A stretch of 64,000 nt of DNA from Talinum fruticosum (taxonomy: Eukaryota; Streptophyta; Magnoliopsida; Caryophyllales; Talinaceae): NCBI GenBank assembly GCA_021018815.1, contig JAITYX010000054.1, positions 992,001-1,056,000 of the forward strand, in the 5' to 3' direction. Shown here piece after piece: positions 46,900 through 58,920 of the stretch. Within the stretch, counting starts at the first letter, position 1, and the number at the start of each line of letters is the position of its first letter. The position numbers and the translations under genes were made by a program. Under the pieces are notes generated by a model, which ran no database searches, was not told the DNA's origin, and was given only the letters and a program-made list of their open reading frames with translations.

Positions 46900-47580
46900 A
46901 AGTAAGAGTGTAGTTCAAAAGAAATATGGTACTAGTTCCGACAAGGGTCACTCATTAATTATTTCGAACCCCTGTGGGAAATGTTACCAAACAAATCACA
47001 CCGCATCAGGTTGTAGAATGGGTAGTAATAAATATATGTGTTATGGTAGTCTTGAACATTTAGTAAACACTTTCCCAAGAGGATAGAAAGTTGTAGAGAA
47101 GAGACATGCCAAGCCCTAATGACACCATGTGCAGGAAGCCACAACTTTAGGAATGATGATTGTCACTGGTACTAAACTCAAAGTCTTTTTATGTTTTATT
47201 CGATTCAGGTGCCACCCATTCATTTATATTTACCCACGTTGCCTCGTAATTACATTTAAATGATCGTAAGGCCCGAATAGAGTGCCAAACTAGGTTACAA
47301 AATTGGAAAGTGGTAAAATGTCCAAGTACTCTAGCAAGCACGTGCCACAGTCAAATATTGGGAATTGTCTTCCGTAGATTTAATGCAATTTGATCCGACG
47401 GAATCCGATGTCATTTTAGGAATGGATTGGTTGGCGACACATGAAGTGAACAAAGCTTGTAAAAGGTTGTAAGATTATTTTAAAGGGCCGGAAAAGAAAA
47501 AGAAGTGTGTTCGGGAGAAAAAAGATACAGAGGAGTATTTCATAACTTCAGTCATGAAGGCTAGTTAATTATTAAGAAAG
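46900..47580 (+). pseudogene. Chromovirus nucleocapsid knuckle and protease
   Basis: CGKCYQTNHTASGC (about 46975-47020) and CYGSLEHLVNTFPR near 47040-47080 resemble the two zinc-binding stretches of chromovirus gag, the second with the first-pair cysteine lost. The protease active site FDSGATHSFI is at about 47200-47230 in a shifted frame, followed by DVILGMDWLATHEV near 47408-47445. D-S-G is intact, but surrounding frame breaks make the protein impossible. Confidence 0.75.
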
Positions 47581-47639
47581 GACTACATAAGGCATTGATG
47601 TTATGTTATTAAGGATAGAAACGAAGGGACGAGATATAA

Positions 47640-48960
47640 ATGTTACACCTGTAGTATGTGATTTTTCGGATGTATTTCTTAAAAATTTACATGGTCTACC
47701 TCCTCAAAGGGAGGTTGAGTTTGAGGTTGAACTAATTCCCGACGCATAATTCATTTTTAAAGCGCCATAGAGGATGACCCCAATGGAACTCAAAGTGTTG
47801 AAAGCCAACCTAATGAATTACTATAAAAAGGATTTATTAGGCCAAGTATCTCAACTTGGAGAACTTCGATCTTGTTTGTGAAGAAGAAGGATGATACTTG
47901 GAGACTCTATGTAGATTATATGGAGTTAAACAAGATAACCCCTCCCCAGAATAAGCATCCTTTACCCTGAATTAATGATTTGTTTGATCAACTTCAAGGG
48001 GTTAATGTGTTTTATCAACTTGGAATTAAACAGAAAGATACTCCCAAAACTACGTTTAGAACCGAGATATGGGCATTATGAATTTAAGGTGATTCTATGT
48101 GGACTTACCAATATACATGCTGCATCCATGAATTTCACAAATGGAACTTTTAGGCGTTATCCGGATAATTTGAGGTAGTAGTATTTACGATATTCTTATA
48201 TACTCGATGATAAGGGAAAATTACGTCGAGCAGGTGAGAATAGCGCTACAAACTTTGAAGAGACATCAAATGTGTGCCAAATCTCAAAAATGTGAGTTCC
48301 GGCTGAAGGAAGTGACATTTTTAGGCCTGTTGTTTCCAAAGAAGAGATTAAGGTCGATCCTCATAAGATAAACGCAGTAACGGAATGATCCGGACCAACT
48401 AATGTTACGAAACGAAGAGTTTCCTTGAGTTAACAGGGTACTACAAAGGATTCTTATATGATTTTTCTTTCGAAAACAACGCCACGTCTAATAATTTTGC
48501 CAAAGAATACAACGTCATTTAAGTGACCGGATAAATGTGCAAGGACACTCTAAAAGTTGAAGAAAAGGTTATCCACAACCCAAATCCTTACCTTACTCAT
48601 GGAAGGTAAAAAGTATACTATCTATAGTGAGACGTTTAAAAACGAGGTTAGGATGCGTATTAATACATGACGACAAGGTTATAGCTCACGTATCTCAACA
48701 ACTCAAACCATGTAAACAGACTTATCCTACTCATGAATTAGAAGCAGGCTACCGTTGTTTTTGCTATAAATATTTGGAGACATTACTTGTATGGGGCAAC
48801 ATGTAAGATTTATATTGACCATTAGAGTTGAAGTACAATTTTACCAAAAGAAGATCAATCTAAGGCAACGCCGCTAGTGGAATTGCTTAAGGATTATGAC
48901 TTACAAATATAATATCACTTAGTGAAAGTAAACATAGCAGCAAATGCGTGGAGTACGGAG
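47640..48960 (+). pseudogene. Chromovirus reverse transcriptase and RNase H
   Basis: DFSDVFLKNLHGLPPQREVE near 47660-47720 starts [16 protein letters not shown] sequence lies near 47885-47920. HYEFKVILCGLTN-like sequence is near 48075-48115. The DD motif at about 48185-48205 reads YILDD with a shift. RNase H shows TYPTHELEA near 48720-48745 and IWRHYLYGATCKIYIDH near 48770-48825. At least a dozen stops or shifts. It copies element RNA when intact. Confidence 0.8.
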
Positions 48961-49219
48961 ACAAGACACAGTTTGAATGTAATAATGATAACTTAGCTCG
49001 TTGTTATACGAGATCTCCACGATATAAGTATTGAGTTAGTCTCGCATGAACAAATGAGTGAGATCCTAGCAGCGATAGAGGTATAATATATTATAACGAA
49101 GGAAACTCAATTAGGTCAAAACGATGATGCCAGGATGGAAAGGATTAAGAGAAAATATTAAAAGGAAAAAAAAATCCTGGTTTTAAGGAATACACGAGGA
49201 TGGAACCTTAAGATTTCAG

Positions 49220-50200
49220 AATCGGTTTATGTACCGAAGAAAGAGGAATTGAAAAGGAGAATTCTTGAGGAAGCACACAATACACGATACTTGGTATATC
49301 CAGGAGGAACAAAATGTATAGAGACTTGAAGCAATATTTTGGTGAATAATATGAAAAGAATATTACAGAATACGCGAGATAAGTGCTTCGTTTGTCAAAG
49401 AGTTTAGACCAAACGTTGGAGAGTACAATATAAAAAGAGATATCAATGTCTTGTTGATGAATTGAGACCTTTGGAGATCCCTGCCTGGAGATGAGATTCA
49501 ATTTCAATGAACTTGGCCATAAGATTACCCATTATTGCTTCAACGAAAAATGTTTGAATGATTGTTGGCTCGACTTATTAAACCTGCGCATTTTGTACTA
49601 ATACTTGACACCTAGAATGTAGAAATACCGACACGGTGATAGGTTAAAGAAGTTATTAGGTTACATGTAATACCGAAGAGCATCATATCGAGATAGTGAC
49701 AAGAGGTTTCATGTGAATTTTTGGGAAGCTCTATGGCAAGATTTTGGGACTAAAGTGAGTTTTAGTAGTTTGTATCATCCGGAACTAAATGGGCAAACCA
49801 AAAGGTAAATCAAATATGAGAAGATATACTAAGAGCATGTGTATTCAACTTTTAAGGAAAATGGGAAACTAAGTTATCTTTGGTGGACATCTCCTATAAC
49901 ACGGTTATCGGACCACTATTAAAATGGCTACATTTGAAGCATTGTATGGAAGAAAATGCGAGAACACCATTATCTTGGAGCGAGTTCGATGAAACATTGA
50001 TTTTAGGTCCTGAATTGATCCAAGAAACAACCGAAAAGGTTAGGAAGATTCAGGAACACATCAAGGCAGCCCAAAGCCGACAAAAGAGTTATGCGAGATA
50101 ACGAAGGAGGCCATTGGAATTTGAGGTAAGAGATAAAGTATTTCGAAAGTGTCCCCGAGTGAAAGGGGTCGAAGATTTAATGTTTAGAAAAATCAGGTCT
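49220..50200 (+). pseudogene. Chromovirus integrase
   Basis: Zinc-binding region: EEAHNTRYLVYPGGTK then CFVCQRV (49265-49405), with one histidine replaced by tyrosine. PLEIPAWR-DSISMN near 49470-49515 is the start of the core, where the first catalytic Asp is expected. The last core part and tail are best kept in the open frame 49880-50101: ARTPLSWSEFDE, LGPELIQETTEKV and AAQSRQKSYA. EFEVRDKVF follows. Stops are common. It would insert element cDNA. Confidence 0.8.
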
Positions 50201-50402
50201 TAGGTATATTGGGCCATATGAGATTATAAAGAAGTTCAATCCGAGTATCCTATATGTAGCTATGTCATCCGAACTCGGACATGAGAATAACGTCTTTCAT
50301 GTTTAGCGGACCGGGAGGTATACACCCATTCCAAGCCATAATATAGTGGTAAGCTACTAGAAATCACTGAAAACTTAATATATAAAAAGTTTTCAGTTTA
50401 AA

Positions 50403-50540
50403 TATTGGATTATAGAGTTAAGAAACTCCAGTAATAAAGACATTCCTTTAGGGAAAGTAATGTGGACTAACCATACATCCTCGAAGGCTTCATGGGAAAT
50501 TGAGGAAGATATGAGAGATAAACACCCTCACTTATTTTGA
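50403..50540 (+). pseudogene. Chromodomain at integrase C-terminus
   Basis: A short clean frame reads LRNSSNKDIPLGKVMWTNH, then SWEIEEDMRDKHPHLF and a stop at 50538-50540. This is the ending of Tekay/Del-type chromovirus integrases, whose chromodomain is thought to steer insertion to heterochromatin. This piece is far better preserved than the rest of pol. Confidence 0.85.
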
Positions 50541-50598
50541 GGTAAGTCTCGCAAACCTCATTGTCGAATGTGCAAGTTTCGAGGACGAAACTTATTTT

Positions 50599-50606
50599 AA
50601 GGGGGA
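50599..50606 (+). other. Polypurine tract of chromovirus
   Basis: AAGGGGGATGAC ends at the 3' LTR start; the purine core is 50599-50606. It primes plus-strand synthesis. Confidence 0.75.
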
Positions 50607-50610
50607 TGAC

Positions 50611-53373
50611 TATAACAACCCGATCCTAAATCACATTATTTATTGTATTAATTACAAGATTTATATAATCGAGCGCGTGCACTTCAATTCGATATTTTAT
50701 ATTTAAATTATTTTTACATATGTGTTATGCAGCTAAGGCGACGAAGTGGCGCTAATAAAAATCTCATAATAATAATTATAAATTACGCATATGTTTAAAA
50801 GAGAAAATTTTTAAATTTACAAGAGATGGTATATGATTGCAAGGTCATTAATATTACAGTTCAAGCAAACAATTATATTTATAATTTGTAAACATCATCG
50901 ATAAAATTAAATAAAATTAAAAAGTAACAAAAATAATAAATAAATACATAAATACATAAAAATAAAACAAAACAATAATAACAAATAACCAGATTTTTCA
51001 ACAAAAAATCCGAATTGAATTATCCGGAATTGATATAAAAAAAAAAAAAGAGAGAGAGAGAGGCGGTTAAGATCAAAATAAACGGGCAAGTTCAATTTCG
51101 ATTCCCTCACTTGCTTCCTTCCTCTCGCTTCTCCCGTTCCTCTACCTTCTCCTCCCCTGCTCCGCCTCCCAGCTAGCGGCCTCTCTGCCGGCCACTAGAC
51201 ACCGCCAACGCCGGCCGAAGCCGGCGCCGGCGTCGCCAACCTCGCCCGCTCTCTCCCTGCCTCTCTCTTCCACGCCCCATGTCTCTCTCTCTCGCTCCCC
51301 AGCCTCGCCACCCTACCGCCGCCCGATTCCGGCCACCGGACGCCACCAACGTCGGCCGGAAGTCGGCGTCGGCGCCGCTGCGCCCTTTCCCGCTCTCGCG
51401 CTCTCCCTCTCTCTCGACGATTACCCGCCTCGCCTCGCTTCGTCGCCCAATCTCCGGCCAACCAACTGGAGCCCGGCCACTGGAAATCGACTCGGTGCTT
51501 CCCAGTAGCCGCTGGAGCCCAGCTCCGCACCACACCAACATCTCCTCCTTCCTCTCCTTGCCTTCTCCTCTCTCGAAGTTGAAGGTAAAACGATAAACCC
51601 TAAATTACCAAGTTCATTATTTATTTAAGCAATCGTAATTATAATTTGAAGTATATGATTTAGAAATATGTTTATGGTGTGAATTTAAGGTCCGAATTGG
51701 GAAACTGTGAATTGGTGTGAACCATCGTGATTAGTGTTTTGATGGATTGATTGCGTATGAATGTGAACGAATGTGATTCGATGGGAAATTATGATTTAGT
51801 GGATGAGGATAGGGATATTTTGTCATAAAATTGAATAATTTGATGAATTTGTTATATTGGGGAATTGAGCAAACGAAGGAGAAAGTGTATGTAGAAGCTG
51901 AAACTGGATAATGTTTAAGTGTAGAGGTGTGAGGGAAAATTCGAATATTAAGTATACCTAATTGTGGTTGTGAAAATAATGCTTAGGCCCTTAAAATGGC
52001 GTATGTATGAATCTTGGGCAATTCGGCAAATTGTGAAACCTTCCTATGGAAAGGCATTTGATAGGTTAATTAATTATTTAACTATGGGTTTTGAATGCAA
52101 TGAAGGGAGAACTATATATATATATATATACCATTTTCAATCCAAGTCAACTAATGAACTGAATTGCATAAATATTATTGGCTATCCGATTAGCCTAATA
52201 AACTTCTTTAACTAATACACGTAGTCAATGTTCGAAATGGAATTAATGTAGTAAAGTTATGTGAGAAAAACGTAGTTAACCGATTACGTAATAAATATAG
52301 GATACGAAATAAATTATCAACGCTTATACAAATTCAATCATTGAAACTCAAGAGAAAACATTATTAACAACAAAAATCTATTGAAACAGAATTGAGGTCA
52401 CTTCCGTTGCCGAATAGCTGCTGACTCAAATTTCTATAAAAAGGGGAGAAACAAAGGCTTTAATTCGAGTACGTTCATTGCTCGTACCTTTCGAAAACTC
52501 ACATGTTTCATCAAATCTCAACATTTCTCATATATATAACTAATAATGAATCATTTGCAAATCAAGTTTTGCCACCTAATCAAGTGGTCCCCGCCCAATT
52601 ATCAATTATCGGGGCTTATGCCCATCAATTATCAATAATCGGGGCTTATGCCCAACCCGCGCGGCTTCAACTCGGGTTCTCGGTCGGCCCGGGAGGTGTG
52701 CACCTTACTAAGATCGTATCAATTATCAAGGGGTTCCACTTTCGGATAATAACCGACAAGCAAGTTTTAATTATATTCTCTCCCCCGATTTCAAACTAAA
52801 ATGAATTGAAATGCGCGCGCTCAATCAATGTGTTTCAAGATTATTTAACCGTGCAGGAGTGTTCGTGCTGAGTTTCGATTCATTCTGCGAATTATTTTAA
52901 TGTTTTTGCTTTTAGGAAAAGCATCCGTGAACAGTCCTTTGCCTAAGAAGCTCGACGGGAGCAAGACTTAGCTGGATATTCCATTATTATTGCTCTAAGA
53001 TGGGTTAGATGCTCACAAGTGGTTCTCCTCCTCGTTCATTTTGGGCTTGACCTTGGATTTGTAATTAAATATTGCGTATTTCCTATCGCAGATCGTTGTA
53101 TTGGCCGTTAATATCTATAAGTATGTAGCGAACCGTACTTTGGGTTTGATTTATTTAAGTTGTCGGCTTGACTCCCTACGGCCCAACATTTAATATTTCC
53201 CGAGACTTACTTAAGCACAACCGATAGGAACAGGATATCGTGTTATTTTATTTTTAGCCTTGTCCTATTATTAGGGCGGCAGTAACGCCTTCGACCGTTA
53301 ACTTCCACTCGCGACCTTACCTAATATTCTCGAATTAGGGAATTATTAAATAATGGTAACTGGGGGTGTTACG
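50611..53373 (+). repeat. 3' LTR of chromovirus
   Basis: It begins TATAACAACCCG and ends GGGTGTTACG. It carries the 173-base segment (about 52075-52247, with a short TA run) absent from the 5' LTR, and a 30-base tandem duplication near 52597-52655 around CGGGGCTTATGCCCA. Otherwise nearly identical to the 5' LTR. Confidence 0.85.
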
Positions 53374-53520
53374 GACGCTAATTTCCTTGGGTTTTTTCCA
53401 ACCACTTCTTCATTTTAGCGTCGGATTTGTGCGTTTAACGTCAGGTATTTTGACTCAAATAGCTTCGGATTAGTGTCGGACGCTAAAATCGACGCTAAAT
53501 TTTTGCTTAATTTGCTAGAG
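53374..53520 (+). mobile_element. CACTA subterminal repeats, right of chromovirus
   Basis: GACGCTAA and TTAGCGTCGGA words continue here (53374-53500), matching those at 42540-42810. This confirms that the chromovirus landed inside the CACTA subterminal region. Confidence 0.75.
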
Positions 53521-54115
53521 CTTCTTTTACATTTGCTATTCCCTTTTTACATATATTTCCTGCAAAACGTTTACATAAATTCTGACTTCTTCTCTACACA
53601 ATAATCCACGAATACACAAATACATTGTGATTCATTCTTTGCACAATCATCCACAAACCACCAAGTATTCATAAAAACAACGAACATTCGCAATTAAGTT
53701 ATAAGTTATACAATAATTTTATCAAACAAGTCAATTCAAAGTTCAACAAACAAAGCATGCTAAGAAATTAGTTAGAGCCACCAAACATCCTGTCAACTTG
53801 TGATTGGAGGTTTTGAATGAGTTTCATTGCTTCCTCCATGGCCTTTTGATGACTCTCGACTAGTTTTCTTTGCTCTTCCATGGCCTTTTGATGACTCTCG
53901 GATAATTTTCTTTGCTCGATCAAGTTGTTCTTGGGTTGATTGAAGTTGTGATTGTAGCTAACAATAAGCCGAGGAATTGTAGGTAGCACCTATAGATGAT
54001 GTCGAGGCAGTAGGTTTCTTATAGAACATTGTTGCGGAATTACCCAATCCATAGATGGTTGATCTTTTACTCCACCCACCCGATACCTCATAGTAGAGGG
54101 TCTCTGCATCTATTG
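53521..54115 (-). pseudogene. CACTA-linked plant transposase protein (Ptta/En/Spm type), C-terminus
   Basis: On the minus strand, a GWSKRSTIYGLGNSA segment near 54040-54090 resembles the '...GR.YGLGS..' block of the plant transposase (Ptta/En/Spm) family. It is followed by a Gln/Glu-rich coiled coil at 53768-53989, including a duplicated SHQKAMEEQRKL unit, and the ending DRMFGGSN and stop. The frame shifts near 53950. It lies next to CACTA subterminal repeats, which fits the ORF1-type protein of such elements. The rest of the element, including its other terminus, is missing; LINE sequence starts at about 54116. Confidence 0.6.
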
Positions 54116-54455
54116 TGATTCATAAAGAGTAGCCAACTAATTAAACTCCTTCAATTCAGAAGCATTTACTGCACCCCTCCTAATCTTTCATCCATCCTTA
54201 GAAGAGAATTAAAGTCCCCACCAATAAAGCAAGGGTCATCAAGGTCTAGTTTCAATGAAAGCAATTCAGTCTATAATTCATGTCTACCACTATTCTCATT
54301 TTCACCATATACTGCAGTAATAAATATTTATCTTCCTTTTCAATCCATAACTACATGAATAAATTTCCTATGAATAGCAAGAACAGTAGTCTTTACCCTC
54401 CTCGGATCCCAAATCATCCAAATTATGCTCCTCAACTTGCTATATTTCTATTTAA
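54116..54455 (-). pseudogene. L1-type LINE remnant: endonuclease N-terminal part
   Basis: On the minus strand, MIWDPRRVKTTVLA (about 54370-54415), FITAVYGENENSGR near 54285-54330, and DPCFIGGDFNSLLRMDERLGG (54175-54245) follow the APE-type endonuclease order of plant L1 elements, with the catalytic GDFN in place. It continues in the 42515-41641 segment, which starts with HYFTWNNK a few residues later. A CACTA element separates them. Confidence 0.85.
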
Positions 54456-54459
54456 TATG

Positions 54460-54915
54460 GATATTTTATATCTGAGAATTTAATTTCCATTATTGGTATC
54501 ATTATGCATAAAGTGATAGACAAGAATTATGTCGTACATTACTTTAGACCTCTCGACAAGGTTCTTCAAGCTCTGCCACTGCATCTAGCTATCATTACGG
54601 CTCATGGTGTTGTTGACAAAGGTCATTTATATAGGGTATGCAGACATCATTTTTGGGCTCCCCTTATCAAGCTCCCTAAACTCCACATACATGCTAACTC
54701 ATTCGTCGTTCTTTGGTGGTAGGAGATTTAGGATAGTTGGACACTCTAAGGAATCCTGCTTCAAAATGTTTTTGTACTTCTTTTATTCTAAAAATCCAAT
54801 TTGGCTGTATCTTTCCAACCTTTTGTTTGACAAGTTTTCTATCCATATTTAGCTACTTCCTTATAAGTGTCAAACATATCTTTGTAGGACCAAATAAAAA
54901 CTTTAAATTTTATTT
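54460..54915 (-). pseudogene. Short gypsy RT fragment
   Basis: On the minus strand, FIWSYKDMFDTYKEVAKYG near 54840-54895, then MYVEFRELDKGSP near 54650-54690, then YPIYMTFVNNT near 54605-54645 follow the order of the gypsy RT fingers (AWSY.DM, CVDFRDLNKA.P, LP.ID.LVDNT). Heavily decayed, under 460 bases. It flanks the LINE on the right. Confidence 0.5.
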
Positions 54916-54916
54916 A

Positions 54917-55800
54917 GGGTGAGTTTAATTGGGCTGAAAACCATTTTTTAGAAAAATAATTTTTCATGTGAAATAATTGTCCATGTAAAATAATTTTTCA
55001 CTTACATTTTCAGTTGTTTAGTCAAAGAAAAAAATATTTTCTGAAAATTACTAAATTACCTGGACTCCACCCAAATTAAATGATATTGAAACAAGGAAAA
55101 AAATCAATTGTCATTCATAGAGACATAAAGCTCCAAATGGCAACAATTGCTACTTTTCCTTTTCTCTTTCCTCCCAAATCAACCCCAATTGCAACCTGAA
55201 CCCTTTTTTTTTTTTTTTTCTCTTTCTCTTTCTTCCAACCAACTCACCACCACCATTGAAGCACGTTCCAAGCTCTCTCTCGCCTCTCTTATCCTTCATA
55301 TGCTAACTCCAAATAGGCAAGATCTGTACATGTCTATCTCAAGATTAAGGAAGACATTAGCAAGCAATCCCCCAACGGCTCTGCCATGAATTGAACCCCC
55401 AACACCTCTGCCACTAATCTACGATGGTAGGCCATGCGTGGTCACTGGATGATGACGAATATGGTGGTTACTCCGTCAGAATCTGCCATGCTCTCTCTTT
55501 TCAGGCATCATGGGGTCGGGTCACGAGGCTTAGGCCTTAGAGTTCCGTGGGAAAGGAGATGGCTCCAGGAGGTGAAGGGAGGAGAGAGAGTGGGAACATG
55601 ACATGAGGATAGTGAATGCTACTTAACCAAGCACAAGGAAAACATAGCGTACGCTATCTAAATCAAGAAAATATTTTCTATCATTTTTGGGAAATTAATT
55701 TTTCTTTAAAATTATTTTTCCAAACTTTTTATACTGAACACTATAATTGAAAAAATATTTTTCAAAAAAATGATTTTCACCCCCACCAAATTCAGATCCT
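54917..55800. mobile_element. Terminal-inverted-repeat element, about 880 bp
   Basis: The left end GGGTGAGTTTAATTGGG..TGAAAACCATTTTTT is complementary to the right end AAAAAAATGATTTTCACCCCCACCAAATTCAGATCC. Long imperfect arms rich in GAAAAATA/TATTTTTC run inward on both sides. TTAG adjoins both ends. The centre is CT-rich then GC-rich with no recognised protein. It is a non-autonomous DNA element of uncertain superfamily. Confidence 0.6.
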
Positions 55801-56501
55801 TAGAGTTTTTTGAGATTTCGAACTTCTTCAGATATTAAACAAACAAGCAATTTTAGTTCCTTTACTTGTTCTTTTGTCCATGCATTTTTTGTGACTTCTT
55901 CCAAAATTAAAGTTTTATGGACAGTTGTCTTCTTCTAAAGTGGAAAAATAATAGGGGTTTGGGAACCCATTGTATGAATAGTCGTCCCCTTGTCAAGTGA
56001 AGTGCTTATTTACTTTAGGTGCATATGGTAGGAAGTTATAGTGTAATAGATTCACTTTTTTTTTTCCACATGCTTCCTTATCTTGTTTTTTTCAGATTGT
56101 CTCATGTAACTCTTGAGGCATGGATTCATAGTATAGTCCAAAATTAAAATGGTACTACTCAAATTGAAACTAAACTGAAGTTACATCAACCTAAATATGA
56201 TCTTAATGGAAGTCAATCCAATAAAAAACAAATCAAACACCCCATTAATAAGATCTACTACTATATCACGTATGTATATATCAAAGTTTCACATCCAAAG
56301 AAAAAATTAGGTCATAATTTAAGAGAGTGTGTCACTCATATTGCACATTGTTCAGCTAGCATGGAACCCTGGTCATCTTGTCCTCATGAAATTAAGTTCA
56401 ACAGACATTGTCTTTGGATCTCTCTACTGCCCAATAGATTCATTCCAAAGTACTTTGAACAGACAAATAAGGAGCCTAGTTTCAAATCGGCTTACTTAGT
56501 A
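55801..56501. other. Intergenic, nothing recognised
   Basis: AT-rich unique-looking DNA. A 79-codon frame at 56361-56600 spans into the MITE and has no domain I know. Confidence 0.4.
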
Positions 56502-56777
56502 CTCCCTTCATTTCATATCTATTGTCAAACATGGAAAATTAGTGAAAATAAGTCTGAAATGCTAAAATCAGCTTGTCTTATTGGAAAAGGAATACATTAA
56601 TTAAAATTTATTTTTTTTGTTAATTATAGGAAGTTAAACATGGGAAAGAGGATGTATAAGCTTTGAAAATTGTATTACTCCGAATTTTTTGCTCCTCATA
56701 TCTTTGATAATTGTTTTCACAATGAAATGGGACTAGAATTTTATATATATTTGATAATGAATATGGAACAAAGGGAG
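56502..56777. mobile_element. Stowaway-like MITE
   Basis: Ends are CTCCCTTCATTTCATAT on the left and, on the minus strand, CTCCCTTTGTTCCATAT on the right. TA flanks both sides (56500-56501 and 56778-56779), the Tc1/mariner target duplication. 276 bp, no coding. Confidence 0.8.
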
Positions 56778-58920
56778 TATTTAAAACAAAAGCTAACAAG
56801 CCATGTGAACAATCCAATGCTATTGCCTCAAAAACTCTATAATAAGAACCATTTCTACTCAAAATTGTTCCTATCTCTCAGGAACTAAAACTAGAGCTAG
56901 AATAAAATTTGCTTCACAAAGCTCTTAGCTCGATTGGAATGGGAATGGAGTTTGATAATCTCTACCAGGACTTAAATTTTGATGGTCACAATTTCGTTGA
57001 TGAAAGTGTTAAAATCCTAGCCGGCTTCTTATAGGCCTCGAGATAGAACTAAGCCTCATTTGAGTCTAATCTAATGATTATACGCCCTTAATTTATATGA
57101 TCTATATACTTACACCCTTTAGAGGGGCCCAATGAGTGTGGGCCACTTGCTAATCCAAAAACATACCAAAAAAAAATATTTCTTTACAAAAGTTGGAATC
57201 GGAAATCAAAACCATTAGTATTCATTGTAATTCCAAGAGGTAATTGTCCTCATTTTGATTGATTCTCATATTGATTTCAATTAAGCTAACTTCTAAATCC
57301 ACATGGGCTATAGTATTTTTTTTTTAATTCAAACTGCTTAATTTTGACTTGCAGATCTAAAAATTTGGTGAAATTTACCACACCTCTCAGATGAAACCCA
57401 TTTTATATGTTGTCATAACTTATAAGTGAAAATAGATATTAGAGCCTAGGGCTTGGTCAGTGAGCAATGAGACCATATATTGAAGAGAATGAGAAGGGCA
57501 TTAATGGCTGTGATTCGGATCTGGTGGTCAGCTGCGTTTAATAATTAATAGGTCAGTGGGATAGCTGGCTGTTGAAGACTCGCACCCTATCTAAATCGAT
57601 TGAGAGAATTGATTTGTGGAAGAAGCTCTTTTGTGTTCAGATCTAGGGTCTCCGATTATTGAGTTTAATTTATAAGATACAAATTCATCTAATTGCATTT
57701 CGAGTTCTGAATTTCCCTGGACTTTAAAAACTTTGTTCTTGAGAATTTAAAAGCCCAAGGTAGATAGAAAAGACAAGCGAAAACAACGTGACCCAAGCGA
57801 CTTCGGCAAGCTAAGCTAGGAGGCAGAAGGTGCAAAATAGAGACTTACAAAAATGCTAAACAATCAAAGACAAGGAGAAACCGCTGAAATTTTTCTAGTT
57901 CAATAAAGAGAATATGAAATGTCTGAGCCGCTGGTGAAAAACAATAGAGACAAAGTTGAGTCGATTAAAATGGAGATTTGGAACAAGCTTGTATATAGAG
58001 GATACTTTATATAGTCGATAAAGTTTAATGAAGAAGATCGGTAAAATGTTGAAGTATAAGTAAAAGGCGTGAGTTACGTGCTTTTATTGTTTGAAGGTGA
58101 TCGTACATTTAGCATGCCAAGGAGTAATGTTTATTTTTGGACTCTTATGATTGATCTTAGAATAGCATCATTACATGTCTATGTTCGGGATTTGCTTTGG
58201 TCTATAGCTGGTTTAGGAGTACACTAACTTTTTTCACTAAGGCTGTTAAGTATAGGTATATTTATTTTTTATTCAAAGGTGTACTTTGATTTGTAGGCCG
58301 GTATTCATAGGAGTTTGAATTATTTATAAGTGTTTGTAGCAGTTTAACGAAGAGTCCGATGTGTAATGATTTTTTTATTGTAAGTCTCATTTCTATACCT
58401 CCTTTTTTAGGGACAACAATTATCAAAGAAAAAGGAGTTCTTTTCCTTATGATTTATTCAATTCAATCAAACGATCTCTAAATCATGTCTTAAATATCCG
58501 ATGCCTGTGTTCGCATCTAAAGTTAACAAAGTGTTAATATCCGAGCTCGATATTCACATCTAAAGTTAACAAATGGAGCTTCTTTGAAGCTCATTAATGA
58601 TCGAAAAAAAAAGCTAACGAATGAAAGTAGTAAGCTAGATCATGGCAAATTGGCACTAGCTAGAAAACACAAAAGGAAATGGCAAGATTTCTCCAAAGTT
58701 ATAAATTCTACGCGTTCAAGTAGCTAGGGCAAAGACAGTCAAGACAAACATCAGCTTTAATTTCCTTGGGAACAAGTGCCAAAATGATGAATGAATGAAT
58801 GAAGCGACTAAATTCAAGGGAATGGGGCAAAGCAAATGCAAAGCCCAAGTGTATGTAGTTGACCCTGCCATTTTATTTTTACCCATCCACTAGTTTGTGA
58901 ACATTTATTTGAAAAAAATA
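56778..58920. other. Intergenic region upstream of GDSL gene
   Basis: No gene or structured RNA is recognised. A 19-base word, CACATCTAAAGTTAACAAA (or GCATC..), occurs twice about 41 bases apart near 58512 and 58553. The rest is AT-rich with low repetition. Confidence 0.4.

Larger units (their letters stand above)
42812..53373 (+). mobile_element. Tekay-like chromovirus (Ty3/gypsy), 10.6 kb
   Basis: Two LTRs (42812-45374 and 50611-53373), an initiator-Met primer site at 45379, decayed gag, protease, RT, RNase H and integrase with a chromodomain, and a polypurine tract at 50599. GACGC at 42806-42810 and 53374-53378 is a likely 5-bp target duplication, one base off on the left and in a GACGC-rich target, so with some doubt. 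The LTRs are almost the same while every coding domain has many stops and frameshifts. Chromodomain and primer site point to the Tekay/Del type. Confidence 0.85.

Noticed and set aside
54504..54852. Plus-strand frames of 72 and 82 codons
   Set aside because: The minus strand here reads as a decayed gypsy RT; the plus frames have no domain.
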